Positions 15,812 to 25,043 of a stretch of DNA of 64,000 bases are shown one piece after another; the first letter of the stretch is position 1; each line of letters opens with the position of its first letter. The notes beneath the pieces are model-generated. The model saw only the letters and a list, made by a program, of their open reading frames with translations. It ran no database searches and was not told the DNA's origin. This stretch comes from RUG563 sp964549135 (GTDB lineage: Bacteria > Bacillota > Clostridia > Christensenellales > Aristaeellaceae), in the NCBI GenBank assembly GCA_964549135.1, contig CAZJUJ010000001.1, positions 34,078 through 98,077 on the forward strand. The letters run 5' to 3'. A program made the position numbers and the translations under genes.

Positions 15812-18169
15812 ATGAATGAACGCGCCCTGCGGGTACTGGAATTTACCAAGATCCGCGATATGCTGGCCGGGTATGCCCTGTCCGATTCGGGCAGGGAAAA
15901 ATGCCTGGCGCTGGCGCCCCTTTCCGATTTCGCCCAGGTGAATCAGGCCCTGGATGAAACGGAGGAGGCTGTGGCGGTGCTTGCCTATGTGGGCGGCAAT
16001 CCGCTGATTTCCTTTGGGGATGTGAGCGAATATCTCTCCCTCGCCAAAAAGGGCTCCACCCTGTCCCAGAAGGCGCTGCTCATGGTGGCCGAAACCCTTC
16101 GCGCCGCCCGGGCCGCCCGAAGCGCTCTGGTTACCGAGCGGGAAAATACCCCCATCATTACCGCCCGGGCCTCTCTGCTCCAGCCCCTGCGCCAATTGGA
16201 AACGGATATTACCGAATCCATCCTCAGCGAGGAGGAAATATCCGATCATGCCTCCCCCGCGCTCTTTGATATCCGCCGCCATATCCGTCAGGTAAACGAC
16301 CGCATCCGGGAACGGCTCAATACCATGGCCCATGGCGCGGCCTATTCCAAATATCTGATGGAATCCATCGTCACCGTCCGCGGCGGGCGGTATGTGCTGC
16401 CCGTCCGGCAGGAATACCGCCAGTATGTGCCGGGGCTGGTGCATGATCAATCCGCCACCGGGGCCACCCTGTTTGTGGAGCCCCTGGCGGTGGTGGAAAT
16501 GGGCAATGAACTCAAGGAATGGCATATGAAGGAGCGGGATGAGATCGACCGCATCCTATCCGCCCTTTCCCAGCAGGTGGCGGAAAACGCCGAACTGGTG
16601 GATCGCAACCTGGCCGTGCTGACCCATCTGGATTTTGTTTTTGCCAAGGGCATGCTCTCCCGGGAAATGGATTGCGTGCGTCCCCGGATGAATCAGGAGG
16701 GCAAAATCAATCTGGTGCGGGTGCGCCATCCCCTGATCGATCGGGATAAGGTGGTGCCCTGCTCCCTGTGGCTGGGCCAGGATTTTACCTCCCTCATCAT
16801 CACCGGCCCCAATACCGGCGGCAAGACCGTCACCCTCAAAACCCTGGGGCTGATGACCCTCATGGCCCAGAGCGGCCTGCATATCCCCGGCGCGCTGGGC
16901 ACCGAGCTTTCCACCTTTGAGGAAATCTATGCCGATATCGGGGATGAGCAATCCATCGAGCAATCCCTTTCCACCTTCTCCTCCCATATGACCAATATCG
17001 TTTCCATCATGAACGCCGTTACGCCCCGGGATCTGGCGCTCTTTGATGAATTGGGGGCGGGCACCGATCCCACCGAGGGCGCGGCCCTGGCCCAGGTGAT
17101 CCTGAACGCCCTGCTTAAAATCAAGGCGCGCACCGCCGCCACCACCCATTACAGCGAGCTGAAGGCCTATGCCCTTTCCACTCCCGGCGTGGAAAACGCC
17201 AGCGTGGAATTTGACGTGGCCACCCTGCGGCCCACCTATCGCCTCTCCATCGGCGTACCGGGAAAATCCAACGCCTTTGAGATCAGCCGCCGCCTGGGCC
17301 TGCCCGAATACCTGATTGAGGAGGCCAAGGAGCTGCTCTCCCATGATGCCATCCGCTTTGAGGATGTCATCGCCAATGCGGAATATCATCGCCAGGTGGC
17401 CGAAAGGGAGCGGGAATTGGCCGAGCAGGCGCGCCAGGAAACGGTGCGGCTGCGGAACGAGGCGGAATTGCTCTATAAAACCATGGAGGAAAAGAAGGAC
17501 GCCGCCGACCGCAAGGCCAAGGAGGAGGCCCGCCGCATCATGGAAAAAACCCGCCGGGAGGCCGACAGCATCATCTATGATCTCAAGCGCCTCAAGAAAA
17601 GCGGGAATGCGCAGGAGCATGAAATCAACGCCCTGCGCAAGCGCATGGAGGAGGGCATGGACAGCCTGGCCGAGGGTCTGCGCCGTCCCACCGGCAATCT
17701 GGCCGAGCCGCCCAAGACCCTGAAAATCGGCGATCTGGTGGAAATCACCCATCTGAACACCAAGGGCACCGTGCTTTCCCTGCCCGATAACAAGGGCGAG
17801 GTGCAGCTCCAGGCGGGCATCATGAAAATGAAGGCCCATCTGAGCCAGCTGCGCCTGATCAATGAGCAGAAGCCCAAGAAAAAGGTATCCTCCGTTTCCG
17901 TGCAGACCGGGGCCGCCACCCGCTCTGTGGGGCTGAGCTGCGATGTGCGCGGGCTGGCCCTGGATGAGGCCCTGGGCGAAGTGGATCAGTATCTGGATGA
18001 AGCGGTGCTGGCGGGCCTGCATGAGGTGACCATCGTCCACGGCAAGGGCACCGGTATCCTCAGGGACGGCATCCAGCGGCATCTGAAAACCTATCCCCAG
18101 GTTCAGTCCTTCCGCCGGGGCAAATACGGCGAGGGCGAGGAGGGGGTTACGGTGGTGGAGCTGAAATAA
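15812..18169 (+). CDS. mutS2: MutS2 endonuclease/ATPase
   Basis: 785 residues. MutS2 acts on branched DNA and, in Bacillus, on collided ribosomes. Core domain with HDQSATGATLFVEP, Walker A in TGPNTGGKTVTLKT, IGDEQSIEQSLSTFSSH, Walker B in ALFDELGAGTDPTEGAA, and the ABC-ATPase His region THYSELKAYA. A long charged coiled coil (about residues 510-640) leads to a KOW-like stretch and a C-terminal Smr nuclease domain with DVRGLALDEAL and HGKGTGILR. ATG 15812 has GGAGGG 8 bases upstream; an in-frame ATG at 15767 lies inside the promoter. Confidence 0.96.
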   Translation: MNERALRVLEFTKIRDMLAGYALSDSGREKCLALAPLSDFAQVNQALDETEEAVAVLAYVGGNPLISFGDVSEYLSLAKKGSTLSQKALLMVAETLRAARAARSALVTERENTPIITARASLLQPLRQLETDITESILSEEEISDHASPALFDIRRHIRQVNDRIRERLNTMAHGAAYSKYLMESIVTVRGGRYVLPVRQEYRQYVPGLVHDQSATGATLFVEPLAVVEMGNELKEWHMKERDEIDRILSALSQQVAENAELVDRNLAVLTHLDFVFAKGMLSREMDCVRPRMNQEGKINLVRVRHPLIDRDKVVPCSLWLGQDFTSLIITGPNTGGKTVTLKTLGLMTLMAQSGLHIPGALGTELSTFEEIYADIGDEQSIEQSLSTFSSHMTNIVSIMNAVTPRDLALFDELGAGTDPTEGAALAQVILNALLKIKARTAATTHYSELKAYALSTPGVENASVEFDVATLRPTYRLSIGVPGKSNAFEISRRLGLPEYLIEEAKELLSHDAIRFEDVIANAEYHRQVAERERELAEQARQETVRLRNEAELLYKTMEEKKDAADRKAKEEARRIMEKTRREADSIIYDLKRLKKSGNAQEHEINALRKRMEEGMDSLAEGLRRPTGNLAEPPKTLKIGDLVEITHLNTKGTVLSLPDNKGEVQLQAGIMKMKAHLSQLRLINEQKPKKKVSSVSVQTGAATRSVGLSCDVRGLALDEALGEVDQYLDEAVLAGLHEVTIVHGKGTGILRDGIQRHLKTYPQVQSFRRGKYGEGEEGVTVVELK

Positions 18170-18262
18170 TTTCCGCCGCGCTTCTCCCCCGCCTTTCCTG
18201 CGGCCCTGCGCCGCGCTTTCCCTGTATCCTCTGTTTCCATTTTCATCCCGGGAGGTGTTTTC

Positions 18263-18952
18263 ATGAACGAAAAGCAAACCATTCTGGTGGTCGATGATGA
18301 TCCCAATATCGCGCAATTGGTGCGGCTCTATCTGGAAAAGGAGGGCTTTGACGTCGCCGTGCAGATCCGGGGCGATGAGGCGGTGGCTGCCTTCCAGAAG
18401 AATCCTCCCAGCCTGATGCTGCTGGATATTATGCTGCCCGGCATGGATGGCTGGCAGGTCTGCCGCGCCATCCGCCAGATCAGCAATATTCCCATCATTA
18501 TGCTCACCGCCAAGGATGATACCTTTGATAAGGTGCTGGGGCTGGAATTGGGGGCCGATGATTATGTAACCAAGCCCTTTGAGGGCAAGGAGCTGGTGGC
18601 CCGGGTCAAGGCCGTGCTTCGCCGCGCCGCCCCGGGGGAAAGCGAAAAGGATACCCTTTCCTTCCCGGGCCTGACCATCAGCCTGGAAAAATATGAGGTG
18701 CATTATCAGGGCAAGATCGTGGAAATGCCCCCCAAGGAGCTGGAGGTGCTTTATTTCCTGGCCTCGCATCAGAACCGGGTTTTCACCCGGGAGCAGCTGC
18801 TGGAGCAGGTATGGGGCTTTGATTTCTTCGGCGACAGCCGCACGGTGGATGTGCATATCAAGCGGCTGCGGGAAAAGCTGCAGGACAGCGAGCAGCTGGG
18901 CTGGCAGATCCGCACCGTCTGGGGCGTAGGCTACAAATTTGAGGTGAAATAA
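18263..18952 (+). CDS. OmpR-family response regulator
   Basis: 229 residues. Receiver domain with VVDDDPN acidic pocket, phosphoacceptor Asp in LLDIMLPGMDGW, Thr in IMLTAKDD and Lys in VTKPFEGKELVARV; winged-helix DNA-binding domain from about residue 130 with PPKELEVLYFLA and RTVDVHIKRLREKL. GGGAGGTG stands 6 bases before ATG. It is followed after 3 bases by the cognate sensor kinase. The signal is unknown; no target is indicated by sequence. Confidence 0.95.
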   Translation: MNEKQTILVVDDDPNIAQLVRLYLEKEGFDVAVQIRGDEAVAAFQKNPPSLMLLDIMLPGMDGWQVCRAIRQISNIPIIMLTAKDDTFDKVLGLELGADDYVTKPFEGKELVARVKAVLRRAAPGESEKDTLSFPGLTISLEKYEVHYQGKIVEMPPKELEVLYFLASHQNRVFTREQLLEQVWGFDFFGDSRTVDVHIKRLREKLQDSEQLGWQIRTVWGVGYKFEVK

Positions 18953-18955
18953 TCC

Positions 18956-20461
18956 ATGCGCAGCGGCAGTCTCTTTTCCCGTCTGCTTACCGTTTTTCTG
19001 GCGGTGATTCTGGTATGCGTGGGGGTGCTTTTTACCCTTTCGTATTTCAATCTGCGGGATAATCATATCGCCAATCGCATGGATGCCCTGAAAACCCAGG
19101 CCCGGGATATGGCCTATCTGGCCAGCCGCCTGCCCAATGACAGCCTGGATCGGGTTTTCGGCAAAACCTCCGTTACCGAGCAGTATATGTACTGGAAGGC
19201 CTCCCGGGTCTACAAGGAATATAACGCCTATATCATCATTGTGGATCGCAGCGGGGCCCAGCGCACCTATTATAATGAATCCACCCTGGCAGATGAAAGC
19301 CTTTCCTCTCTGCCCAGCCAGCAGGAAATCGCCGAATACATGACCCAGGCCATGCAGGGCCGGGAAATCGTCCTGCAGACGGAAAGCGCATCCGGCCCGC
19401 TGTTTACCGTGCTGGTGCCCTGGGTGCAGGAGGGCATTCTCAGCAATCAGCAGACGGTCATGGGCTTTGTGCTGATCCAGACGGCGGCGCAGACGGTGCA
19501 TGCCGCCTATCGCGGCCTGGTTTGGCAGGTGGCCCTGGCCGCCATAGCCATTTTCGCCGTAGCCGCCCTTATCATTTTCTTCCTCACCCGGCAGATGACC
19601 CGCCCCCTCACCGCCATGGCCCAGGCCGCCGGGAATATGGCCCGGGGTGATTTTGAAAGCCGCGCCCCGGAGGAGGGCAGCCGCGAAATCCGCGAATTAT
19701 CCCGCGCCTTCAATCGCATGGCCGCCCAGCTTTCCACCCTGGAGCAATCCCGCCGGGATTTTGTGGCCAATGTATCCCATGAATTGCGCTCCCCCATCAC
19801 CTCCATCCAGGGCTTCGCCCAGGGCATGCTGGATGGCACCATCCCCAAAGAGGAAAACGAGCGCTATCTGAAGGTGGTAGTGGATGAAACCCACCGGCTT
19901 TCCAAATTGATTGCAGGGCTTCTGAATCTTTCCCGCATCGAAAATGCCGAGACCAGCCTGGCCCTGAGCGATTTTGACATCAATGAATTATCCCGCCGGG
20001 TGCTGATTTCCCGCATGACCCAATTGGAGGAAAAGCAGATCGAGGTAGAGGCCGATTTTGAGGAGGACGCCTGCTTCGTCCATGCCGACAGCGATCAGAT
20101 TCAGCAGGTGATCATTAACCTGCTGGATAACGCCATCAAGTTTACCCCGGAGGGCGGCATGATCACCCTTTCCACCAGAAAAATGGGCGATCATATTTCC
20201 ATGCGGGTCAAGGATAACGGCGTGGGCATTCTGCCCGAGGATCAATTGCATATCTTTGATCGCTTTTACAAGGCGGATAAGGCCCATACCGTCGGCAAGG
20301 GCACGGGGCTGGGCCTGGCCATCTGCCAGAAGATTATGGAAAAGCACGGGCAGCAGATCAGCCTGCTTTCCGGCGAAGGAGGAGCGGAATTTGAAATCAC
20401 ACTCGCGCCTGGAAAGGCTCCAGATGGGAGCGCACGCGATAAGCGCCCCGGCGAAAATTAA
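18956..20461 (+). CDS. Membrane sensor histidine kinase
   Basis: 501 residues. TM1 (about 8-28), extracytoplasmic sensor domain (about 30-185), TM2 (about 187-207), HAMP (208-260, LTRQMTRPLTAMAQAA), HisKA with His in VANVSHELRSPITS, HATPase with N-box QVIINLLDNAIKF, G1 DNGVGILPEDQ, F-box and G2 GKGTGLGLAI. It lacks a PAS domain, so it is unlike WalK. It pairs with the preceding regulator; its 3' end overlaps ispE by 38 bases. Confidence 0.95.
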   Translation: MRSGSLFSRLLTVFLAVILVCVGVLFTLSYFNLRDNHIANRMDALKTQARDMAYLASRLPNDSLDRVFGKTSVTEQYMYWKASRVYKEYNAYIIIVDRSGAQRTYYNESTLADESLSSLPSQQEIAEYMTQAMQGREIVLQTESASGPLFTVLVPWVQEGILSNQQTVMGFVLIQTAAQTVHAAYRGLVWQVALAAIAIFAVAALIIFFLTRQMTRPLTAMAQAAGNMARGDFESRAPEEGSREIRELSRAFNRMAAQLSTLEQSRRDFVANVSHELRSPITSIQGFAQGMLDGTIPKEENERYLKVVVDETHRLSKLIAGLLNLSRIENAETSLALSDFDINELSRRVLISRMTQLEEKQIEVEADFEEDACFVHADSDQIQQVIINLLDNAIKFTPEGGMITLSTRKMGDHISMRVKDNGVGILPEDQLHIFDRFYKADKAHTVGKGTGLGLAICQKIMEKHGQQISLLSGEGGAEFEITLAPGKAPDGSARDKRPGEN

Positions 20462-21275
20462 CTGGGCGCTGGATATTACCGGCACCCGGGCGGATGGTTA
20501 TCATCTGTTGGACAGCCTGATGCAGCCCCTCGCCCTGTGCGATCGGCTGCTTTTCCAGCCTGCGGATACGCTGTCTCTGTCGATCGTAGGCTGTCCCGGG
20601 CTCATCCCGGATGAAAAGAATCTGGTTCTCCGGGCTGCCCGGGCCCTGGCGGCCCATACCGGCGTAAAAGAAGGCGTCTGCATCACGCTGGAAAAGCATA
20701 TCCCCATGGGCGCGGGGCTGGGCGGCGGAAGCGCCGATGCGGCGGCTGTGCTGCGGGCGCTTGATGAAATCTGGCATCTGGCGCTGCCCGAAACGGAATT
20801 GCATGCAATCGGCCTTTCTCTCGGGGCGGATGTACCCTTCTGCCTGATGAACGCCCCCGCCCGTGCCCAGGGCATCGGCGAAAGGCTGACGCCCCTGCCC
20901 TGCAAAAGGAGCTTTCCGCTGGTGCTGCTCCAGCCATGCCCGCCCCTTTCCACAAAGGCGGTCTTTGATGCCTGGCAGCATGCCGCCGCCCTGCCCTCCG
21001 ATATGGAAAAATGCATCCTCGCCCTTCAGAAGGGCGATCTGCCCCTGCTGGCAGAAAACGCCCGGAACGGCCTGGAGCAGGTGTCCATCCCCATGCGCCC
21101 CGAAATCGAAAACGCGCGGCAGGCGCTGCTGCAAAACGGCGCGGCGCTGGCCCGGATGACTGGCTCCGGCTCGGTGGTCTTTGGCGCATTCGAGGATGCC
21201 CCCGCCGCCAAACGGGCCTGGGACAGCCTGCGCCATAACTACCCCGTCTGCATCCTGACAGAAACCGCCCTGTAG
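20424..21275 (+). CDS. ispE: 4-diphosphocytidyl-2-C-methyl-D-erythritol kinase
   Basis: 283 residues. GHMP kinase that phosphorylates CDP-ME in the MEP isoprenoid pathway. Seen: APAKINWALDITGTRADGYH, the ATP loop KHIPMGAGLGGGSADAAAVL, GADVPFCL, and RMTGSGSVVFGAF near the C-terminus. The start at 20424 (MGAHAISAPAKIN) lies inside the kinase gene; the ribosome site is weak (GGAAAGG). Downstream comes palindromic repeat copy B after 3 bases. Confidence 0.93.
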   Translation: MGAHAISAPAKINWALDITGTRADGYHLLDSLMQPLALCDRLLFQPADTLSLSIVGCPGLIPDEKNLVLRAARALAAHTGVKEGVCITLEKHIPMGAGLGGGSADAAAVLRALDEIWHLALPETELHAIGLSLGADVPFCLMNAPARAQGIGERLTPLPCKRSFPLVLLQPCPPLSTKAVFDAWQHAAALPSDMEKCILALQKGDLPLLAENARNGLEQVSIPMRPEIENARQALLQNGAALARMTGSGSVVFGAFEDAPAAKRAWDSLRHNYPVCILTETAL

Positions 21276-21278
21276 AAA

Positions 21279-21613
21279 GGGCAACGGGGATTTTTTGCGG
21301 GGGAACCACTTTTGCGTCAAAAGTGGTTCCCCCGCACCCCCTCCGAAAACCGCCTCTGGATGTTTCATGGAGAAGCATAACCAAGTTGAATGCCAGTGAA
21401 GCAAAAGAGACAGGCAGTAAAGAAGAAAACAGCAATGCCCTCGCCAAACACGAAAGCATTGCTGTTCTTTTCTTTATTGCTATTCTTTTTTGCTGATCTG
21501 GCATTCAATTTGGATTTCCCTTTTTGTTTCATCCAGAGCCGGTTTTCGGAAGGGGGCGGGAGGGGACTTTTGACGCAAAAGTCTCCTCCCGCAAATACCT
21601 TTCCCCGTTGCCC
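21279..21613. repeat. Palindromic repeat copy B
   Basis: It fills the gap between convergent ispE and nagZ. The outer box GGGCAACGGGGA (21279-21290) is inverted as TCCCCGTTGCCC (21602-21613). The left terminal hairpin has arms GGGGGAACCACTTTTG and CAAAAGTGGTTCCCCC; the right one has CTTTTG/CAAAAG within GGACT and AGTCTCC. The central hairpin AACAGCAATGC/GCATTGCTGTT spans 21428-21466, and GAATGCCAG/CTGGCATTC arms flank it. The terminal hairpin sequences differ from copy A, but pairing is kept. Confidence 0.9.
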
Positions 21614-21630
21614 CGCCCTGCCCTGATGGG

Positions 21631-22779
21631 TTATTGGATCAGGCCCCGGCGGATCTTCAGGGCCAGAATTCTTTCCACGCTTTCCTCGATTCTTTCCGTG
21701 GATATTTCGCCATCGTTTACGGCCTTTTCAATAGCGGACACGGCCTCGCTGAGGCTGCCGGGCAGCAGGAGAATATCCGCCCCCGCTGCAATGGCCATTT
21801 TTGCCGCCGTGCCGGGCTTATAATGATCGGTAATGGCCGCCATGCGAAGGGAATCGGTTATCACAACGCCGTCATAGCCCAGCGTATCCCTTAAATACTG
21901 CTGAATCACCACCGGGGAAAGGGAGGCAGGCAGCGTATCGCCCAGCCCCCGGGCCGTAAGATGGGAGGTCATGATCATTTCGATATCCTGCCCAATGCCG
22001 TCCCGGAAGGGAATCCATTCCGCGCCCTCCATTTCCTCCGCCGTTCTGCGGCCGGAGGCGCTGCCCGTATGGGTATTGCCGCTGACCGCGCCATGGCCCG
22101 GAAAATGCTTGTAGCAGGGGATGATCCCCCCGTCCCTTAGTCCCCCCGCCATGGCGGCGGCCATTTGCGATACCAGCAGGGGCTCCTCGCCATAGGCACG
22201 GTCGCCAAGCTCCTCATTCTCCGCCGAATACAGATCGGCCACCGGCGCAAGCGCCAGATTCACGCCAAGGGGCGCAAGATAAGCGGCGATTTTGCTGCCC
22301 GCAGCATAGGCCGCATCGCTGTTTCCGCTCTGGCCGATCAGCCGGGGCGCATCCGCCCGTTCATAGCCCAGCTTGTTGGCCACCCGGGAAACCGCGCCGC
22401 CTTCCTCATCCACCGCAATCAAGAGCGGATAGGCCCCGGCGCTCCGGGCATCCGCCTGGATGGCGCGGGTCAGTTCCGTCAGCTGCGCTTCGGAAACAAT
22501 ATTCTGCCCGTAGAGGATAATTCCGCCCACCGGCCGCTGGCGCAGCGCGCCCTCCTCCCATTCGGTCACCCAATCCGAGGCGCAGAGGGCCTCCGGCGTC
22601 ACCATAAATAATTGACAGATCATTTCCTCCAGCGTCATATCCCGCATCAGGGCCCGGGCCTGCCGCCGGGGATCGGGGGCGGCCTCCTCTTCCTCCACCA
22701 CAAAACTGTCCTCCCCTACCGCGGGAAGAAATGCCAGCAGCAGCATCAGCGCCGCCAGCGCGCAAATCCATCGCCGCAA
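21631..22779 (-). CDS. nagZ: Secreted NagZ-like beta-N-acetylhexosaminidase (GH3)
   Basis: 382 residues from a TTG start at 22779, which has AGGAGG 7 bases upstream; the open frame runs to 23193 without family similarity. Signal peptide LRRWICALAALMLLLAFLPA, then a GH3 barrel: GGIILYGQNI, AVDEEGGAVSR, LAPVADLYS, KHFPGHGAVSGNTH and the nucleophile Asp in GVVITDSLRMAAI. GH3 NagZ enzymes remove terminal GlcNAc from muropeptides by a retaining mechanism. The NagZ loop normally reads D-[ST]-H after the G-x(4) spacer; here it is N-T-H, so the Asp of the His/Asp acid-base dyad is Asn. Probably exported to the wall. Confidence 0.88.
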   Translation of the reverse strand: MRRWICALAALMLLLAFLPAVGEDSFVVEEEEAAPDPRRQARALMRDMTLEEMICQLFMVTPEALCASDWVTEWEEGALRQRPVGGIILYGQNIVSEAQLTELTRAIQADARSAGAYPLLIAVDEEGGAVSRVANKLGYERADAPRLIGQSGNSDAAYAAGSKIAAYLAPLGVNLALAPVADLYSAENEELGDRAYGEEPLLVSQMAAAMAGGLRDGGIIPCYKHFPGHGAVSGNTHTGSASGRRTAEEMEGAEWIPFRDGIGQDIEMIMTSHLTARGLGDTLPASLSPVVIQQYLRDTLGYDGVVITDSLRMAAITDHYKPGTAAKMAIAAGADILLLPGSLSEAVSAIEKAVNDGEISTERIEESVERILALKIRRGLIQ

Positions 22780-22807
22780 ATTCTTTCCTCCTTTGCTTCT
22801 CCTGTCT

Positions 22808-22836
22808 ATTTTAGCATAGCCGCCCGCCTCCTGCAA
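22808..22836 (-). promoter_or_regulatory. nagZ promoter
   Basis: TTGCAG (22831-22836), spacer 17, TAAAAT (22808-22813) preceded by TGC. It supports the TTG start at 22779. Confidence 0.65.
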
Positions 22837-22998
22837 TGCCCAAAGAAACGGGAAATGTAAATTTCCGTAGGCATGCATCAAAAGCTGCCGCACTTTCGGA
22901 ATAGACCTCAAGCGAAAAAAAAGCCTCCGCAGGGCCGCGTAACCGGCGAGAGTGCGTTCACTCCTGCCTCTTTGAATCGCCTGGTGCGCTGGCCCCTG
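22837..22998. other. Divergent intergenic stretch without a recognised gene
   Basis: About 160 bases between the nagZ and ABC-operon promoters. It holds a short GAGTG-CGTT-CACTC hairpin near 22949-22962 and an A8 run at 22916, but no gene, riboswitch or repeat that I recognise. Confidence 0.4.
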
Positions 22999-23027
22999 TT
23001 GAACAGTCATGTGTGATATGGTACAAT
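22999..23027 (+). promoter_or_regulatory. Promoter of the sugar ABC/two-component operon
   Basis: TTGAAC (22999-23004), spacer 17, TACAAT (23022-23027), 35 bases before the TTG start at 23063. Confidence 0.75.
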
Positions 23028-23062
23028 TTGCCTGTAAATAATACGATAGCGGGGTGATATAA

Positions 23063-24067
23063 TTGGAATGCATATTCGCAAAGTATGCGACAGACTTCAA
23101 ATTGGGGGAGCCCATTCTCTCGCCCTCCGGCATTCCCGGAACGTTTGACAGCGTTGCAGTAGATGTTCCGGTGCTGTTCCGACATAACGGCAAAAACTAT
23201 ATGATGTACATTGGCTACGACGGAATAGGGTATCAGACCGCCCTGGCGATTTCAGAGGATATGGTGCATTGGCGCTCGCTGGGCGTTATTCTTCCGCGGG
23301 GCGGAAGCGGATGGGATAAGATCGGAAAGGCGGTCAGCTGCGTGCTGCATGATACCCACCTGTATGGAAACAGAGAGCTTTTAAAAATCAACGGCCGGTA
23401 TTGGATGTTCTATCATTCCTATCCAGGCCAGGGGTATGAAGTAGGGCCGGCAGCCAATGGCATTGCCTGGACAGAGGATGAGGAATTGCTGGATTGGCAT
23501 TGTCTGGAGGAACCGGTATTCCGCAAAGGGCCCGAAGGTGCCTGGGATGGTGGCGGCTTGTATAGCACATGGGTAATTCCCTGCGATGATGGATACATCA
23601 TGTATTATAACGGCAAGGAGAGCGAGCAATGGCCCTGGCATGAGCAGGTGGGTATCGCTTATTCCAAGGATATGCAGCATTGGGAACGATATCCGGGCAA
23701 TCCCGTGCTGCGGGTCAGCAAGCAGGGCTGGGACACCTATTTTTCCTGCGGTCAGCGTGTTCTATATGATGATCAGGCGCAAAAATGGGTGCAGTTCTAT
23801 TGCGGCTATGACGGCATTCATGCCCAGGATGGCGTGGCAATAAGCGAAAACATGCAGGACTGGGTAAAATGCCCGGAGCCGATCCTGAAGGTGGGCGAAC
23901 GCGGTGAAATTGATGAAACCCATGCTCACAAGCCCAGCATGATTTGGCATGAAGGCTGCCTGTATCATTTCTACTGCGCGGTTCGTCCAACGCAGACGGA
24001 GGAGGAACGGCGCAAATATGGCAATGAGTATCGCTGCATCACGGCTGCGCGTTCCAAGCCATGGTAA
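23063..24067 (+). CDS. Five-bladed beta-propeller glycosidase-like protein (GH43/GH130-type)
   Basis: 334 residues. Start is TTG at 23063 with GGGGTG 7 bases upstream. The repeating blade pattern is clear: DVPVLFRHNGKNYMMYIGYD, ALAISEDMVHWRSLG, ELLKINGRYWMFYHSY, VGIAYSKDMQHWERYPGNPV, VAISENMQDWVK and KPSMIWHEGCLYHFYCA. Such S-D-x-x-H/D-W blades are usual in GH43, GH32 and GH130 clans. No signal peptide, so it acts in the cytoplasm on an imported oligosaccharide. It heads the operon with the ABC importer, 24 bases before the first permease. Family and substrate cannot be fixed by eye. Confidence 0.8.
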   Translation: MECIFAKYATDFKLGEPILSPSGIPGTFDSVAVDVPVLFRHNGKNYMMYIGYDGIGYQTALAISEDMVHWRSLGVILPRGGSGWDKIGKAVSCVLHDTHLYGNRELLKINGRYWMFYHSYPGQGYEVGPAANGIAWTEDEELLDWHCLEEPVFRKGPEGAWDGGGLYSTWVIPCDDGYIMYYNGKESEQWPWHEQVGIAYSKDMQHWERYPGNPVLRVSKQGWDTYFSCGQRVLYDDQAQKWVQFYCGYDGIHAQDGVAISENMQDWVKCPEPILKVGERGEIDETHAHKPSMIWHEGCLYHFYCAVRPTQTEEERRKYGNEYRCITAARSKPW

Positions 24068-24091
24068 GCAGAAGGAAAGGAGGAAACGCAC

Positions 24092-25030
24092 ATGATGGCA
24101 AAAGCGAATCTATTCAAAAAACGCAGGAAAACGTTTCAGAAGATGTCTGAGTATTCTCTGATCTATCTGCTGCTGATTCCGGCGCTCATCATTCTCTTTG
24201 TATACTGCTATTATCCGATGCTGACACAAATCGTATTATCCTTTAAAAAATATACCATTAAGGGCGGCATATGGGGAAGCCAATGGTACGGATTCAGCAA
24301 TTTCATGCAGCTGTTTGCATCCAGAGATTTCAGCCGGATCATCACCAACACCCTGCGCATCAGCATCCTGCAGTTGGTCATGGGCTTTTTCCCGCCCATC
24401 CTGCTGGCCATCGCGCTTTTTGATATGACCTCCACCAGGTATCGCAGAATTGCCCAAAGCATTCTTTACATTCCGCACTTCTTCTCATGGGTCATTCTCT
24501 ATAATCTGGTAAACGTTCTCTTTTCCAATACGGGCTATATCAACAGCATCCTGCAGGCGCTGGGAGGAGAAACAAAAAACTTCCTGATGGAGAAAAGCTT
24601 TTTTCTGCCTGTGCTGATTGGCTCCAACATGTGGAAGGAGCTGGGCTGGGGAACGATCATCTATCTTGCTGCCCTCACCAGCATTGATACCGAATTATTC
24701 GATGTGGCCCAGATCGACGGCGCAGGCCCCCTGCAGCGCGTATGGTATATTACGCTGCCCGGAATTACGCCTGTTATAGTATTTGTGCTTACGATGTCTT
24801 TGGGAAAACTGCTGTCCGCAGCAAATACAGAACAGATTCTTCTCTTCTATGGCCCGCAGAATTATTCTGTCAGCGATGTAATTGGCACCTGGGTTTATCG
24901 CCAGGGCCTGGGCAAGGTGCAGTATAGCTTGGGCGCGGCAGTATCGCTGTTCCAATCGGCGATCGGTCTCATGCTGGTGCTGGTATGCAATAAGGTTGCA
25001 ACCAAGACGGCCGGCGTGGGCATTTGGTAA
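24092..25030 (+). CDS. Carbohydrate ABC transporter permease, LplB type
   Basis: 312 residues with six transmembrane segments. The membrane-domain EAA loop is visible as AALTSIDTELFDVAQIDGAG followed by a TLPGI turn. N-terminal KMSEYSLIYLLLIPALIILFVYCYYPM is typical of LplB/YteP permeases for plant or host polysaccharide fragments. AGGAGG stands 8 bases before the ATG. No ATPase gene is in the operon; Lpl-type importers in Firmicutes share an MsmX-like ATPase encoded elsewhere. Confidence 0.93.
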   Translation: MMAKANLFKKRRKTFQKMSEYSLIYLLLIPALIILFVYCYYPMLTQIVLSFKKYTIKGGIWGSQWYGFSNFMQLFASRDFSRIITNTLRISILQLVMGFFPPILLAIALFDMTSTRYRRIAQSILYIPHFFSWVILYNLVNVLFSNTGYINSILQALGGETKNFLMEKSFFLPVLIGSNMWKELGWGTIIYLAALTSIDTELFDVAQIDGAGPLQRVWYITLPGITPVIVFVLTMSLGKLLSAANTEQILLFYGPQNYSVSDVIGTWVYRQGLGKVQYSLGAAVSLFQSAIGLMLVLVCNKVATKTAGVGIW

Positions 25031-25043
25031 GGGCGGTGTTGAC

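Noticed and set aside
16556..19501. A 981-codon open frame on the minus strand opposite mutS2, the response regulator and the kinase
   Set aside because: It mirrors well-identified genes on the other strand; its product is Gly/His/Gln/Leu-rich with no family features. High-GC codon bias leaves antisense frames open.
22780..23193. N-terminal extension of the nagZ frame to an upstream start at 23193
   Set aside because: The extension runs through the nagZ promoter, the divergent promoter and the next gene; the TTG at 22779 has an ideal ribosome site followed at once by a signal peptide.
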